A DNA stretch of 64,000 bases from Brochothrix campestris (GTDB lineage: Bacteria > Bacillota > Bacilli > Lactobacillales > Listeriaceae), in NCBI RefSeq assembly GCF_046058945.1, contig NZ_CP175511.1:434001-498000 (forward strand). The letters are read 5' to 3'. This document shows, in pieces, positions 16,453 to 24,482 of this stretch (positions are counted from its first letter, which is position 1; the number at the start of each line of letters is the position of its first letter). The notes beneath the pieces were generated by a model, which worked only from the letters and a program-made list of their open reading frames with translations, was not told the origin of the DNA and did not search any database. The translations under genes were made by a program, and so were the position numbers.

Positions 16453-17787
16453 CTATTGTGTTTGATTAAGTTTTTTTATTAATTGATTGCTTGCAAGTAC
16501 AAAAGGTAAATAGATGAAAATATCGAGGATGAAAAGCGCTGCCGCCAGTAAGGTAGCAGGAATGTCACCTGCTGTTGTTACCCAAGCAGTAATAATCGGT
16601 GGAAGTGTCCATGGTGGAATGACGACACTTTTAGCAACGAGTCCCATCACAGTGAGCGGATAGGCAATCGCGAGGTTGATGAGTGGCACGCAGATAAAAG
16701 GAATCACAAAGAACGGATTCATCACAACGGGTAAACTAAACATAATTGGTTCAGAGATGTTGAATAAGCTCGGTAGTAGGCCAATTTTTCCGACCTGACG
16801 GTAGTTTTTTTGTTTTGAACCAATAAAGATGGCAATTAAGAAGGGCAAAATCGCACCTGTTCCACCAAAGAGGGTGTACATGCCAATCCAAGGATTCGTG
16901 ACAATGTTTGGAATCGGTAAGCCAGCTGCAAAAGCATCCATGTTTTGTTGAATCGCAATTAACATCGGCGGTGAGGTCACCGACGAGACGATGTTTTGTC
17001 CATGCAGGCCAAAGAACCAAAAAATTTGGGTTAACAACTCAACACTGAACAAGCCAATCGGTGATTGCATTGCAAATTGAAGCGGGCTCGAAATAACCTT
17101 CGTTACCACATCAGGAATGGTCATCCCTGTTAATGAGACGAAGCTAAACGTACCAACCGCAAAAATGATAATGACGATGGCCTCGGGAATGAGCGAGTTA
17201 AAGGAATCACTAACTGCCGGTGGAACCCCGTCGGGCATACTGATACGTAGTTTTTTATTTTGTGAAATACGCAGTAATAATTCGGTGCCAAGCAGTGCAG
17301 CAATAATACCAACAAACATCCCTCCTGAAGAAGTTAGTGATTGCATGTAGGCACCTGCAATTTCAACCGATTGTTCGGCACCAAGTGGTATTACGTCATT
17401 CATGAGTGGAAACATAATTAATGCAAGCGCAAGGCTTAAAATACCAGCATGTATCGGATTGAAATACTTCGCTTCGATTTTCGAAACGCTCACATAATGT
17501 GTTGCAAGGCGATAGCCGATTAAAAAGGTTAAATAAATTGTCATGAAACCCATCGTACCATTGTTAACCATCGTCGCTAAATTCGAAAGTGGTCGTAAAT
17601 CGAGCCAACTTTGATTGATTTTGACGTTGGTAAAGACGAGGGCGTTTAATAAAATAAAGAGCGAGTTGACCATAATGATGGGCATAATATCAATAAAACT
17701 ATCACGAATCGCTACTAAATGACGCTGATTAGCCATTTTAGCAGCCAAGGGCATTAAGCGCGTGCTTAACTTATCAGAAAAAGACAT
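16453..17787 (-). CDS. PTS EIIC permease, lactose/cellobiose family
   Basis: The product is 444 aa from ATG 17787, with GAAGGAAC upstream; longer in-frame starts run through the operator and are unlikely. EIIC text includes QRHLVAIRDSFIDIMPIIMVNSLF, RISMPDGVPPAVSDSFNSLIPE, FWFFGLHGQNIVSS, FNISEPIMFSLPVVMNP and PPWTLPPIITAWVTTAGD. It is the first gene of the operon with LacI, GH29 and GH1, so the substrate is probably a fucosylated or other complex beta-glycoside. No EIIA or EIIB gene is adjacent. Confidence 0.92.
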   Translation of the reverse strand: MSFSDKLSTRLMPLAAKMANQRHLVAIRDSFIDIMPIIMVNSLFILLNALVFTNVKINQSWLDLRPLSNLATMVNNGTMGFMTIYLTFLIGYRLATHYVSVSKIEAKYFNPIHAGILSLALALIMFPLMNDVIPLGAEQSVEIAGAYMQSLTSSGGMFVGIIAALLGTELLLRISQNKKLRISMPDGVPPAVSDSFNSLIPEAIVIIIFAVGTFSFVSLTGMTIPDVVTKVISSPLQFAMQSPIGLFSVELLTQIFWFFGLHGQNIVSSVTSPPMLIAIQQNMDAFAAGLPIPNIVTNPWIGMYTLFGGTGAILPFLIAIFIGSKQKNYRQVGKIGLLPSLFNISEPIMFSLPVVMNPFFVIPFICVPLINLAIAYPLTVMGLVAKSVVIPPWTLPPIITAWVTTAGDIPATLLAAALFILDIFIYLPFVLASNQLIKKLNQTQ

Positions 17788-17818
17788 AAATGTTCCTTCT
17801 TTCATCAGTTTATCGTAA

Positions 17819-17838
17819 AACTTGAATCGATTCAAGTT
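17819..17838. promoter_or_regulatory. LacI-type operator in front of the EIIC-fucosidase operon
   Basis: AACTTGAATCGATTCAAGTT is a perfect 20-bp palindrome with a central CG, the usual shape of a LacI-family operator, 31 nt upstream of the EIIC start. Confidence 0.7.
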
Positions 17839-17853
17839 CATCGTAAAACAAAA

Positions 17854-17867
17854 TGTAAACGATTGCA
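17854..17867. promoter_or_regulatory. cre-like CcpA site
   Basis: TGTAAACGATTGCA fits the cre consensus except one W position and lies just upstream of the palindromic operator. Confidence 0.55.
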
Positions 17868-18067
17868 AATACTGTTTTTGAGAGGAACTAATCATTAGTA
17901 TTTATAAGATGCAATAAATACTGTAGCCAAATCAGGGAGAGTTAAACGGAGACCAAGAGAGTGAGGGGATGAAACGATATGATAATTCTCGAAAAAATAA
18001 TTTTTGGCGGATGAGTTCTTGCAAGCATCTTTTGAAAGTAGATGATAGAGGGTCTAAAAGTAATTTT

Positions 18068-18096
18068 TTGCATTAACTTTGTCTGCTCGCTATACT
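18068..18096 (+). promoter_or_regulatory. Promoter of the acetyltransferase-HAD operon
   Basis: A -35 TTGCAT (18068-18073) and a -10 TATACT (18091-18096) are 17 nt apart, with the start codon about 50 nt downstream. Confidence 0.65.
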
Positions 18097-18144
18097 TAAG
18101 AGGTAAGCGCTTTATTTAAGAGCAAGGATGAATGGAGTGAGAAG

Positions 18145-18765
18145 ATGACAACCGAAAAAGAAAAGATGATAGCAGCACAATTGTATCGTTCGAATGATGC
18201 CGTACTGAAGGCGGAGATGAAACGGGGACGACAATTGACACGTCTATTTAATACAAGCACAGAAGAACAGCTTGATTATCGTACGACCTTACTGAAACAG
18301 CTGTTTGCAAAGACAGGTGAACAGCTGTACATCGAGCCGAACCTCCGTTGTGATTACGGCACGAATATTACGGTTGGAGAGTCCTTTTATGCCAATTATG
18401 ACTGCGTGCTACTTGATGTAGCGCCGATTACAATCGGTGATAACGTGATGTTTGGCCCGCGTGTTAGCTTGTTAACAGCCAGTCATCCATTGGATGCTAC
18501 GGTTAGAAATAGCGGCTTAGAATATGGAGAAGCAATTACGATTGGCGACAATGTGTGGCTAGGCGGTAGCGTTACGGTTAATCCAGGTGTGACAATTGGT
18601 GTCAATACAATTATTGGTTCGGGGTCAGTGGTGACGAAAACAATGCCTGCAAATGTTATTGCAGCAGGTAACCCTTGCCGTGTCATTCGCGAACTAACCA
18701 CTGCTGATAAGCAGTTATGGGAAGAAAAACAAGCAGCTTATTGGGCTGACTACGAAAACGACTAG
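18145..18765 (+). CDS. Hexapeptide-repeat sugar O-acetyltransferase (maltose/galactoside acetyltransferase type)
   Basis: The product is 206 aa. The N-terminal Mac domain (TTEKEKMIAAQLYRSNDAVLKAEMKRGRQL) is followed by a left-handed beta-helix with hexapeptide repeats (ITVGESFYANYDCVLLDVAPITIGDNVMFGP...). The catalytic His is in LLTASHPLD. The family acetylates the 6-OH of free sugars with acetyl-CoA, possibly for detoxification. A HAD hydrolase gene follows after 12 nt. Confidence 0.92.
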   Translation: MTTEKEKMIAAQLYRSNDAVLKAEMKRGRQLTRLFNTSTEEQLDYRTTLLKQLFAKTGEQLYIEPNLRCDYGTNITVGESFYANYDCVLLDVAPITIGDNVMFGPRVSLLTASHPLDATVRNSGLEYGEAITIGDNVWLGGSVTVNPGVTIGVNTIIGSGSVVTKTMPANVIAAGNPCRVIRELTTADKQLWEEKQAAYWADYEND

Positions 18766-18777
18766 AGGAGCAATTAG

Positions 18778-19575
18778 ATGGTGAAAATGATCGCAGTAGA
18801 TATGGATGGAACTTTTTTAAGTTCAGCGAAAGACTATAATAGAGCACGTTTTCAGAGGTTGTATCAAAAAATGCAGGAGCAAGATGTTAAATTTGTTGTT
18901 GCCAGTGGTAATCAGTACTACCAATTGACCTCTTTTTTTGCGGACATTGCGGCTGACATTTCGTTTGTTGCCGAGAATGGGGCATTAGTTATTAGTGAAG
19001 GTGATGAACTGCTCTGTGGCAAGTTGAAACCAGCGCTGATTACAGAGGTTTTAGCCTTTTTAGATAGCCAGCAAGAGGTGCGTGTTATCTTATGCGGACG
19101 TCATAGCGCATACGTACGTGTGAGTGAACCCGCAAGCTTTATCACACAAGCGAGTCAGTATTATCATCGCTTGGCGACCGTTGCTGATTTTAAGACCTTA
19201 CCGGCTGATGTGTTATTTAAGTTTGCCTTACATGTACCAATCGCAGAGACGGAACAACGGATGGCTGCCATCAACGAGCGTTTTAGTGGTAGGATTAAAG
19301 CAGTCACCAGTGGTCATGGCGATATTGACTTAATCATTCCTGGCTTACATAAGGCGAATGGGTTACGCGTATTACAAGAAAAATGGCAGATTCGTGCAGA
19401 GGATATTGCGGCCTTTGGTGATGGTGGCAATGACCTCGAAATGCTCAGCCATGTTGGTCAGAGCTATGCGATGGAAAATGGGAGTGCGATTGTACGTGCG
19501 ACTGCTAAATACATTGCCCCCCGAAATGATGCTGAAGGCGTACTGACGGTTATGGAAGAATTACTGGAGAAATAA
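18778..19575 (+). CDS. Cof-type HAD-IIB sugar phosphatase
   Basis: The product is 265 aa. Motif I DMDGTFL (nucleophile Asp near residue 8), FVVASGNQYYQL, VAENGALV, a cap domain, then GLHKANGLRVLQEKW and motif IV AFGDGGNDLEML identify the Cof subfamily of HAD phosphatases. These dephosphorylate sugar phosphates or similar small metabolites. The specific substrate is unknown. The last codons (CTG GAG AAA TAA) merge with the repeat-family core that starts at 19563, so the stop codon lies inside the repeat. Confidence 0.92.
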   Translation: MVKMIAVDMDGTFLSSAKDYNRARFQRLYQKMQEQDVKFVVASGNQYYQLTSFFADIAADISFVAENGALVISEGDELLCGKLKPALITEVLAFLDSQQEVRVILCGRHSAYVRVSEPASFITQASQYYHRLATVADFKTLPADVLFKFALHVPIAETEQRMAAINERFSGRIKAVTSGHGDIDLIIPGLHKANGLRVLQEKWQIRAEDIAAFGDGGNDLEMLSHVGQSYAMENGSAIVRATAKYIAPRNDAEGVLTVMEELLEK

Positions 19576-19592
19576 AAGCGAAATCATCTCGT
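19563..19592 (+). repeat. 5' core of the intergenic repeat family, spanning a stop codon
   Basis: CTGGAGAAATAAAAGCGAAA followed by TCATCTCGT resembles the core at 26823-26854 (GGAGTAATCAAAGCGAAAGC...). Here it covers the end of the HAD gene, including its TAA. Confidence 0.5.
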
Positions 19593-19685
19593 AAACAAAG
19601 ACACTATCATAGCATTTCAAAGAAAATGAAGTCTGTTTAGACTTTTTCTCCAATCACTGCAGTTTAGAACGGTTTTAAATTCTTT

Positions 19686-19816
19686 TGTTCTAGGCAACAC
19701 GAGCCTTTGAGGTGAGTGTACAGATGGTACTCGACTCCGAGAAGGCGAGGCATTGACGACCTAGAATAGCGTTTATCTTCACTCTGAGCCTGTTAACTGT
19801 ATGTTAACAGGCCTTT
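19686..19816 (+). repeat. Structured repeat / candidate small RNA, copy 1, with terminator
   Basis: The stretch 19697-19782 reappears almost unchanged, inverted, at 26936-27020; I see one substitution. GCCTT and AAGGC arms enclose an imperfect hairpin around GTAC...GTAC, and the outer arms TTCTAGG and CCTAGAA can pair. CGTTTATCTTCACTCTGA (19770-19787) leads straight into a 10-bp terminator stem (19788-19812) followed by T-rich sequence. Another weak hairpin (AAGTCT/AGACTT plus T-run) lies at 19629-19647. The remainder of 19817-19916 shows only the approach to the next gene. Confidence 0.6.
19788..19816 (+). terminator. Rho-independent terminator behind repeat copy 1
   Basis: GCCTGTTAAC, loop TGTAT, GTTAACAGGC, then CTTTT. 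The 10-bp stem is perfect. Confidence 0.8.
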
Positions 19817-19916
19817 TACTCCTTTTAAAAAAGTGAATATTCAGACCATTCCCTTTGACTTTCGTTAGCTACCTGTTTTAAAATGTAAGTAGAAATAAAA
19901 AAGGGAGCTGATAATT

Positions 19917-20096
19917 ATGTGTCAAAATGATGTTGAGGTAACTATTGATATGTCAGAAAAAACTCCGAAATATATTCCTTGTCCATTAGGTGGTAAGCAT
20001 AATATGAAAGGGAATGGATCAGGCGACGTACGTGAGAAAAGAGGGACGGTACTATTGAAAGGCCACTGTTTCCGATGTATAAATGTGGAATGGTGA
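19917..20096 (+). CDS. Small Cys-containing protein (59 aa), possibly the N-terminal part of a frameshifted gene
   Basis: ATG 19917 has GGGAG 9 nt upstream, so it is probably translated. The product has CPLGGKH near residue 25 and CFRC near residue 52, suggesting a zinc knuckle, and ends at a TGA within an overlapping ORF in the -1 frame (20075-20269). Reading across, the -1 frame continues with KCGMVMVGQYSPFQG, which would complete a C-x2-C..C pattern. A one-base deletion in an ancestral gene of about 115 codons is plausible. I do not recognise the family. Confidence 0.4.
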   Translation: MCQNDVEVTIDMSEKTPKYIPCPLGGKHNMKGNGSGDVREKRGTVLLKGHCFRCINVEW

Positions 20097-20269
20097 TGGT
20101 AGGACAATATAGTCCATTTCAAGGTAGTAATAAAGGCGGGCGTTATTATACTGGAAGTGGTCCTGTTGCTAATTACACTGTTATCATAGTGGCTAATGGG
20201 ACAAAATTACCAGTAAATAGCAATCTCAGCGAAGACGCTTTTTTTCAAGGCATGATATGGGTAGCATAA
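20075..20269 (+). CDS. Overlapping small ORF (up to 64 aa), possibly the 3' part of the same gene
   Basis: The ORF starts inside the preceding one in a different frame, at ATG 20075 or more likely ATG 20090/20096. The product contains GQYSPFQGSNKGGRYYTGSGP and VIIVANGTKLPVN, a Gly-rich small beta-type sequence faintly like YjzC-type proteins. It ends 15 nt before the next gene, whose ribosome site follows directly. Either it is a second gene coupled by overlap or the C-terminal half of a frame-disrupted gene. Confidence 0.35.
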   Translation: MYKCGMVMVGQYSPFQGSNKGGRYYTGSGPVANYTVIIVANGTKLPVNSNLSEDAFFQGMIWVA

Positions 20270-20284
20270 AAGGAGGCAAACGCA

Positions 20285-20773
20285 ATGAAAAAAATCACCG
20301 CAGTAATGATGATACTCTTAGCCGCCATCTTCTTTAGTGGCTGTTCGAGTTCGGCAGCTAGTTTTGATGTCAAAAAAGAACAGCAAGCAGCGAGCAAACA
20401 ATTAACGGCAATGGGTAAGTTGTTTAGTACGAATGAAACCTTTAGTCGATTGAATACGGATGAACTCAAACAAACCTTAACCGACAAGTTAAGTGACTTC
20501 GTCACCAAAGATGAACTGCGCAAGATGAAGAGTGAGATACCACAATGGCAGGCGGGAAATTATGCCAATGATTTGTTTTTTATTGCACCACGAACCGATG
20601 AAGATAAGGCGGTATTTTTAGCGACTACACCTAACTTTACTGATAGTCATCTTGAAGAACAGACACTTATTTTTCAGTTGGACTATGAGCCTGAAGCTAA
20701 TTTCAGTGGCACAACTGTTAAGCTCAAAAAAGAAGATGGCACATGGAAAGTTGACCGGATTGTTAGTGAATAG
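20285..20773 (+). CDS. Lipoprotein of unknown function (162 aa)
   Basis: AAAGGAGGC precedes ATG 20285. A lipoprotein signal peptide with lipobox FSGC (about residues 18-21) is followed by a Ser/Ala linker and a soluble domain of about 130 residues. The end of the domain, IFQLDYEPEANFSGTTVKLKKEDGTWKVDRIVSE, resembles the beta-sheet end of DUF4878/NTF2-like lipoproteins. No function is assignable. A terminator follows immediately. Confidence 0.75.
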   Translation: MKKITAVMMILLAAIFFSGCSSSAASFDVKKEQQAASKQLTAMGKLFSTNETFSRLNTDELKQTLTDKLSDFVTKDELRKMKSEIPQWQAGNYANDLFFIAPRTDEDKAVFLATTPNFTDSHLEEQTLIFQLDYEPEANFSGTTVKLKKEDGTWKVDRIVSE

Positions 20774-20777
20774 CAGG

Positions 20778-20815
20778 CAAAAACCCCAACACCTTAACGG
20801 TCTTTGGGGTTTTTC
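20778..20815. terminator. Bidirectional terminator between the lipoprotein and ppdK
   Basis: AAAAACCCCAA and TTTGGGGTTTTT arms enclose a short loop between convergent genes. Confidence 0.85.
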
Positions 20816-20820
20816 TCGTT

Positions 20821-23448
20821 TTAATTAACTGTACGATTTAAGAGGGCAGCCTTGGCTAAAGCGAGCTTCGCAAGCGGTACGCGGTAGGGTGAGCAAGAAA
20901 CGTAATCAACCCCAATTTTTTCAAAGTAGGCAACCGATAAAGGCTCGCCCCCCAGTTCACCACAGACACCAATTTTAATACCTGGCTTCGTTGCTTTGGC
21001 CGCCAAAATTGCCTGTTGCATTAGTTGGCCGACACCATCCTTATCAATCGTTTGGAAAGGATCAACCGGCAATAATTGCTTGGCTATATATTCCGGCAAA
21101 AAACCGGCACTATCATCGCGTGAAAAACCATAGACCATTTGTGTGAGGTCATTCGTACCAAAGCTGAAAAAGTCAGCGGTAGTTGCTAGTTTCCCAGCGA
21201 TTAAACAGGCACGAGGCAGTTCAATCATTGTGCCAATCGTATAAGTCAGCTGTTTATTAGCGTCCGTTAACACTTCGTCAATTGCCTGTTCTAAAAAATG
21301 ACGCATCCAGTTCAGTTCAGCCTCACTACCAATCAGTGGAATCATAATTTCTGGTGTGACCGTAATGCCTTCAGCTTGCAGTTGTAAGGCGCTTTTAACA
21401 ATCGCCTGCACCTGCATCTTATAAATAGCAGGGTAACTAATTGCCAACCGCACACCTCGGTGTCCCATCATCGGATTGCTTTCTTTTAAGGCTGCTAAAC
21501 GCTCTGTTAAAAGGAGGGGCGAGATGTTTAATTGGGTTGCGAGCTGCTGTTGTTCACTCAGTTGCGTCGGCAAAAATTCATGCAACGGTGGATCAAGCAA
21601 ACGAATGGTGACAGGGCGCGATCCGGCTGTCCGAAAGAGTGCGCTAAAATCAGCTGTTTGATGAGGTTCAAGCTCGTTCAAGGCGACAAGTCGTTCCGCC
21701 GCCGTCGTTGCTAAAATAAGGCGACGCATCTCAAGCAAACGCTCGGGACTAAAAAACATATGCTCTGTGCGTGTTAAGCCAATGCCACTTGCTTCGAATT
21801 GCAAGGCTTGGGCAAAGTCAGTTGCTGTATCGGCATTGGCCCGTACGGATATATGCGTGCGCTTTGATAGCACTTGCATCAGCCGCTTGAAACTCGGTGT
21901 GATTACGGCTGGTGAGAGTGGGATTTTTTGCGGATAGAGTTTCCCTGTGCTGCCATCAACAGAGAGCCAATCACCCTCGGTTAAAATACCGTTATCATAA
22001 TGTAAGGTTTTTTCCACCTCATCAATTAACAAGGTGTGACAGCCGCAGACGCACGCAGTCCCCATACCACGAGCAACGACAGCGGCGTGGCTCGTCATGC
22101 CCCCTCGGCTTGTAATAATCGCTTCGCTTGCAATCATCCCAGCGATATCTTCCGGTGATGTTTCTTGCCGAGCTAAAATAACGGGAATGTTATGCTCAGC
22201 AGCGGCTTGAGCAGCTGTCGCTGAAAAATAAAGTTGACCTGTGGCAGCTCCCGGACTAGCGGGTAAACCAATCGCAAACGGAGTGAGTGCTTCGATGGCA
22301 GCGGTGTTAAACGTATCATGCAAGGCGGCTTCTATGTCATCGTAAGAAAGACGTTCAATCACCTCAGCGGCTGTAAGAAGGCCCTCGTCCAAAAAAGTCA
22401 TTAGTAAATGAATTTGCGCGGCTGCCGTTCGTTTTCCGTTACGGGTTTGCAGAAAGTAGAGCTGCCCTTTTTCAATCGTAAATTCAACGTCTTGCATGTC
22501 TTTGTAATGGGTTTCAAGCAACTGAATCCGTTCGCTAAATGTGGCGTATAAGGAGGGCATAATGTGTTGCAGCGATTGCATCGGTAAAGGTGTTCGAATA
22601 CCGGCAACGACATCTTCTCCTTGCGCATTGAGCAAAAACTCGCCGAAGATTTCGTTTGCACCGGTCGATGGATTGCGAGTGAAACAGACACCGGTGGCAC
22701 TGGTGTCACCCATATTGCCAAAGACCATTTCTTGGATGGTAACGGCGGTGCCTAAATCGTCTGCTAGATGATGCAGTTGACGGTAAGTGAGTGCCCGTGG
22801 GTTGTACCAAGAATCAAAGACGGCCTCAATCGCTAACATGAGCTGCTGCAAAGGGTCTTGGGGGAAGTCTTTGCCTGTTTGTGTCCGGTAAATTGTTTTA
22901 TACGTCGTTATCAGTTGTTGGAGGTCGTCGCTAGTTAAGTCAGTGTCGCGCGCACGTTGCTGCTCTGTTTTTAGTGCCGTCAGTGCTTCCTCGAAGAGCG
23001 CACTTGAAATGCCCATGACAACATTACCAAACATTTGAATGAGGCGACGGTAACAATCAAAGGCGAAGCGTGGGTTGTTGGTTTCATTCGCAAGTATGAG
23101 AACCGATTGGTCAGTTAAACCGAGATTTAAAATCGTGTCCATCATTCCTGGCATCGAATGAACAGAACCACTCCGAACGGATAAGAGCAACGGACGTGTG
23201 GTACCAACGAGTTGCTTTGCCGTTTCTTGTTCCAGTCGCTCGATTGCGAGTGGCAGTGCAGCCTTTAAGGTTGGTGGCATCGTTTGTTTTGCGTTAAAAT
23301 AAGCAAGACAGGCTGCAGTCGTCACTGTAAAGCCTGCGGGTACAGGTAGACCAATTCGTTTCATCTCGGCCAAGTTGGCACCTTTGCCACCTAAGAGATG
23401 CTTCAATTCTTTGCGACCTTCGTCAAAAAAATAAATGTAATTTTGCAC
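20821..23448 (-). CDS. ppdK: Pyruvate, phosphate dikinase
   Basis: The product is 875 aa from GTG 23448, with AAGGAG 7 nt upstream; the longer in-frame extension has no ribosome site. It interconverts pyruvate + ATP + Pi with PEP + AMP + PPi. Domains in order are the nucleotide-binding part (LLGGKGANLAEMKRIGLPVPAGFTVTT), the swivelling phosphohistidine domain with His454 in GGMTSHAAVVARGMG, and the PEP/pyruvate TIM barrel with Cys829 in GVCGELGG. Full length fits the family. The usual PPDK regulatory protein (DUF299) is not adjacent; instead a DeoR-family regulator is divergent at 23587. Confidence 0.96.
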   Translation of the reverse strand: MQNYIYFFDEGRKELKHLLGGKGANLAEMKRIGLPVPAGFTVTTAACLAYFNAKQTMPPTLKAALPLAIERLEQETAKQLVGTTRPLLLSVRSGSVHSMPGMMDTILNLGLTDQSVLILANETNNPRFAFDCYRRLIQMFGNVVMGISSALFEEALTALKTEQQRARDTDLTSDDLQQLITTYKTIYRTQTGKDFPQDPLQQLMLAIEAVFDSWYNPRALTYRQLHHLADDLGTAVTIQEMVFGNMGDTSATGVCFTRNPSTGANEIFGEFLLNAQGEDVVAGIRTPLPMQSLQHIMPSLYATFSERIQLLETHYKDMQDVEFTIEKGQLYFLQTRNGKRTAAAQIHLLMTFLDEGLLTAAEVIERLSYDDIEAALHDTFNTAAIEALTPFAIGLPASPGAATGQLYFSATAAQAAAEHNIPVILARQETSPEDIAGMIASEAIITSRGGMTSHAAVVARGMGTACVCGCHTLLIDEVEKTLHYDNGILTEGDWLSVDGSTGKLYPQKIPLSPAVITPSFKRLMQVLSKRTHISVRANADTATDFAQALQFEASGIGLTRTEHMFFSPERLLEMRRLILATTAAERLVALNELEPHQTADFSALFRTAGSRPVTIRLLDPPLHEFLPTQLSEQQQLATQLNISPLLLTERLAALKESNPMMGHRGVRLAISYPAIYKMQVQAIVKSALQLQAEGITVTPEIMIPLIGSEAELNWMRHFLEQAIDEVLTDANKQLTYTIGTMIELPRACLIAGKLATTADFFSFGTNDLTQMVYGFSRDDSAGFLPEYIAKQLLPVDPFQTIDKDGVGQLMQQAILAAKATKPGIKIGVCGELGGEPLSVAYFEKIGVDYVSCSPYRVPLAKLALAKAALLNRTVN

Positions 23449-23586
23449 AAGACCACTCCTTCTAATCAAAATTAACGTTATGAGCAAGGCGTTTCTCAAT
23501 TCCATTATAGACAGCGAAAAGGGGTTCGGATATCAATGTTCAACAAGTTGACGAATGTTCACTGTAATCATAAGGAGGAATCATCG

Positions 23587-24342
23587 ATGAGTAATCAGGA
23601 GCGTCAGCAAGAAATTATGGCAATATTACGGTTGAAAAAAGAAGTGAAGCCGTGTGACTTATGTTTGATGTTACATAGCAGTTTATCGACTGTGCGACGT
23701 GATTTGATACAGTTAGAAAAAGACGGCCAGATTAAACGCTCATATGGTAAGATATCGCTGAAACAATTAGCACATACTGAACCGGTTTTTCAACAGCGAC
23801 AACGTCAAAATAGACAAGCAAAACAACAGATGGCTGAAATAGCGAGTGATTTTATTGGTAACGGGCAAACAGTGTTCTTAGATAGCAGTACAAGTGTCCA
23901 TCTGTTGGTGCCCTTTTTACGTGATAAGCAGGATATTGTTATTATTACAAACGGCTTAGCGACCGCAGCACAACTGAATACGGAAACAAATAACCGCGTG
24001 TTTTTTGTTGGAGGAGAGCTCACGCCAGGATTGGGGGGGGCGAGTGGCGGCTTAGCCGAGGCCTTTTTGCTCCCATTTACGATTGATGTTGCTTTTTTCT
24101 CCTGCCGTGGCATTGATCCTAACTTTGCTTATGAAGCGAATAATCAACACGCCCATTTTAAGCAACAGGTGATGGACGTTTCGCAACAGTCGATTTTACT
24201 CTGTGATGCGACTAAATTTTCAACCCGCTATTTTTATAAATTAGCCCAATTAACGGCTTTTTCAGCGGTGATTACTAATCAAGCACCAGTCGATGAACAT
24301 TATTTAACAGCTAGTGAGGCCCAACCCGAGTTTTATTGGTGA
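23587..24342 (+). CDS. DeoR-family transcriptional regulator
   Basis: The product is 251 aa from ATG 23587, with AAGGAGG upstream. The DeoR N-terminal HTH (RQQEIMAILRLKKEVKPCDLCLMLHSSLSTVRRDLIQLEKDGQIKRSYG) is followed by the DeoRC sensor domain (FLDSSTSVHLLVPFL, ITNGLATAAQL, FVGGELTPGLGGASGG, LLCDATKF). It binds phosphorylated sugars or intermediates as effector. Divergent orientation makes ppdK its likely target, an unusual pairing, so it may tune gluconeogenic or PPi metabolism (inference). Confidence 0.9.
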   Translation: MSNQERQQEIMAILRLKKEVKPCDLCLMLHSSLSTVRRDLIQLEKDGQIKRSYGKISLKQLAHTEPVFQQRQRQNRQAKQQMAEIASDFIGNGQTVFLDSSTSVHLLVPFLRDKQDIVIITNGLATAAQLNTETNNRVFFVGGELTPGLGGASGGLAEAFLLPFTIDVAFFSCRGIDPNFAYEANNQHAHFKQQVMDVSQQSILLCDATKFSTRYFYKLAQLTAFSAVITNQAPVDEHYLTASEAQPEFYW

Positions 24343-24347
24343 AGGGT

Positions 24348-24378
24348 GTTATAGCACAAAAAAATGGTGTGCTATAGC
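24348..24378 (+). other. Hairpin in the DeoR-MetN spacer
   Basis: GTTATAGCAC and GTGCTATAGC can form a 10-bp stem with an 11-nt loop. There is no T-run, so terminator function is doubtful. Confidence 0.35.
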
Positions 24379-24482
24379 AGTTTATGCGAAAATTGTGATT
24401 AATCTGTTTGTTCTTATGTTATTGTAAGATGAAAAGAACGTTATAAATAACTAATTAAAAGGAACTAAGGAGGCGCGTGAGG

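Noticed and set aside
24343..24482. S-box or T-box upstream of the first metN-like gene
   Set aside because: None of the conserved S-box segments seen at 47.2 kb, nor a T-box sequence, is present; only a plain hairpin at 24348-24378.
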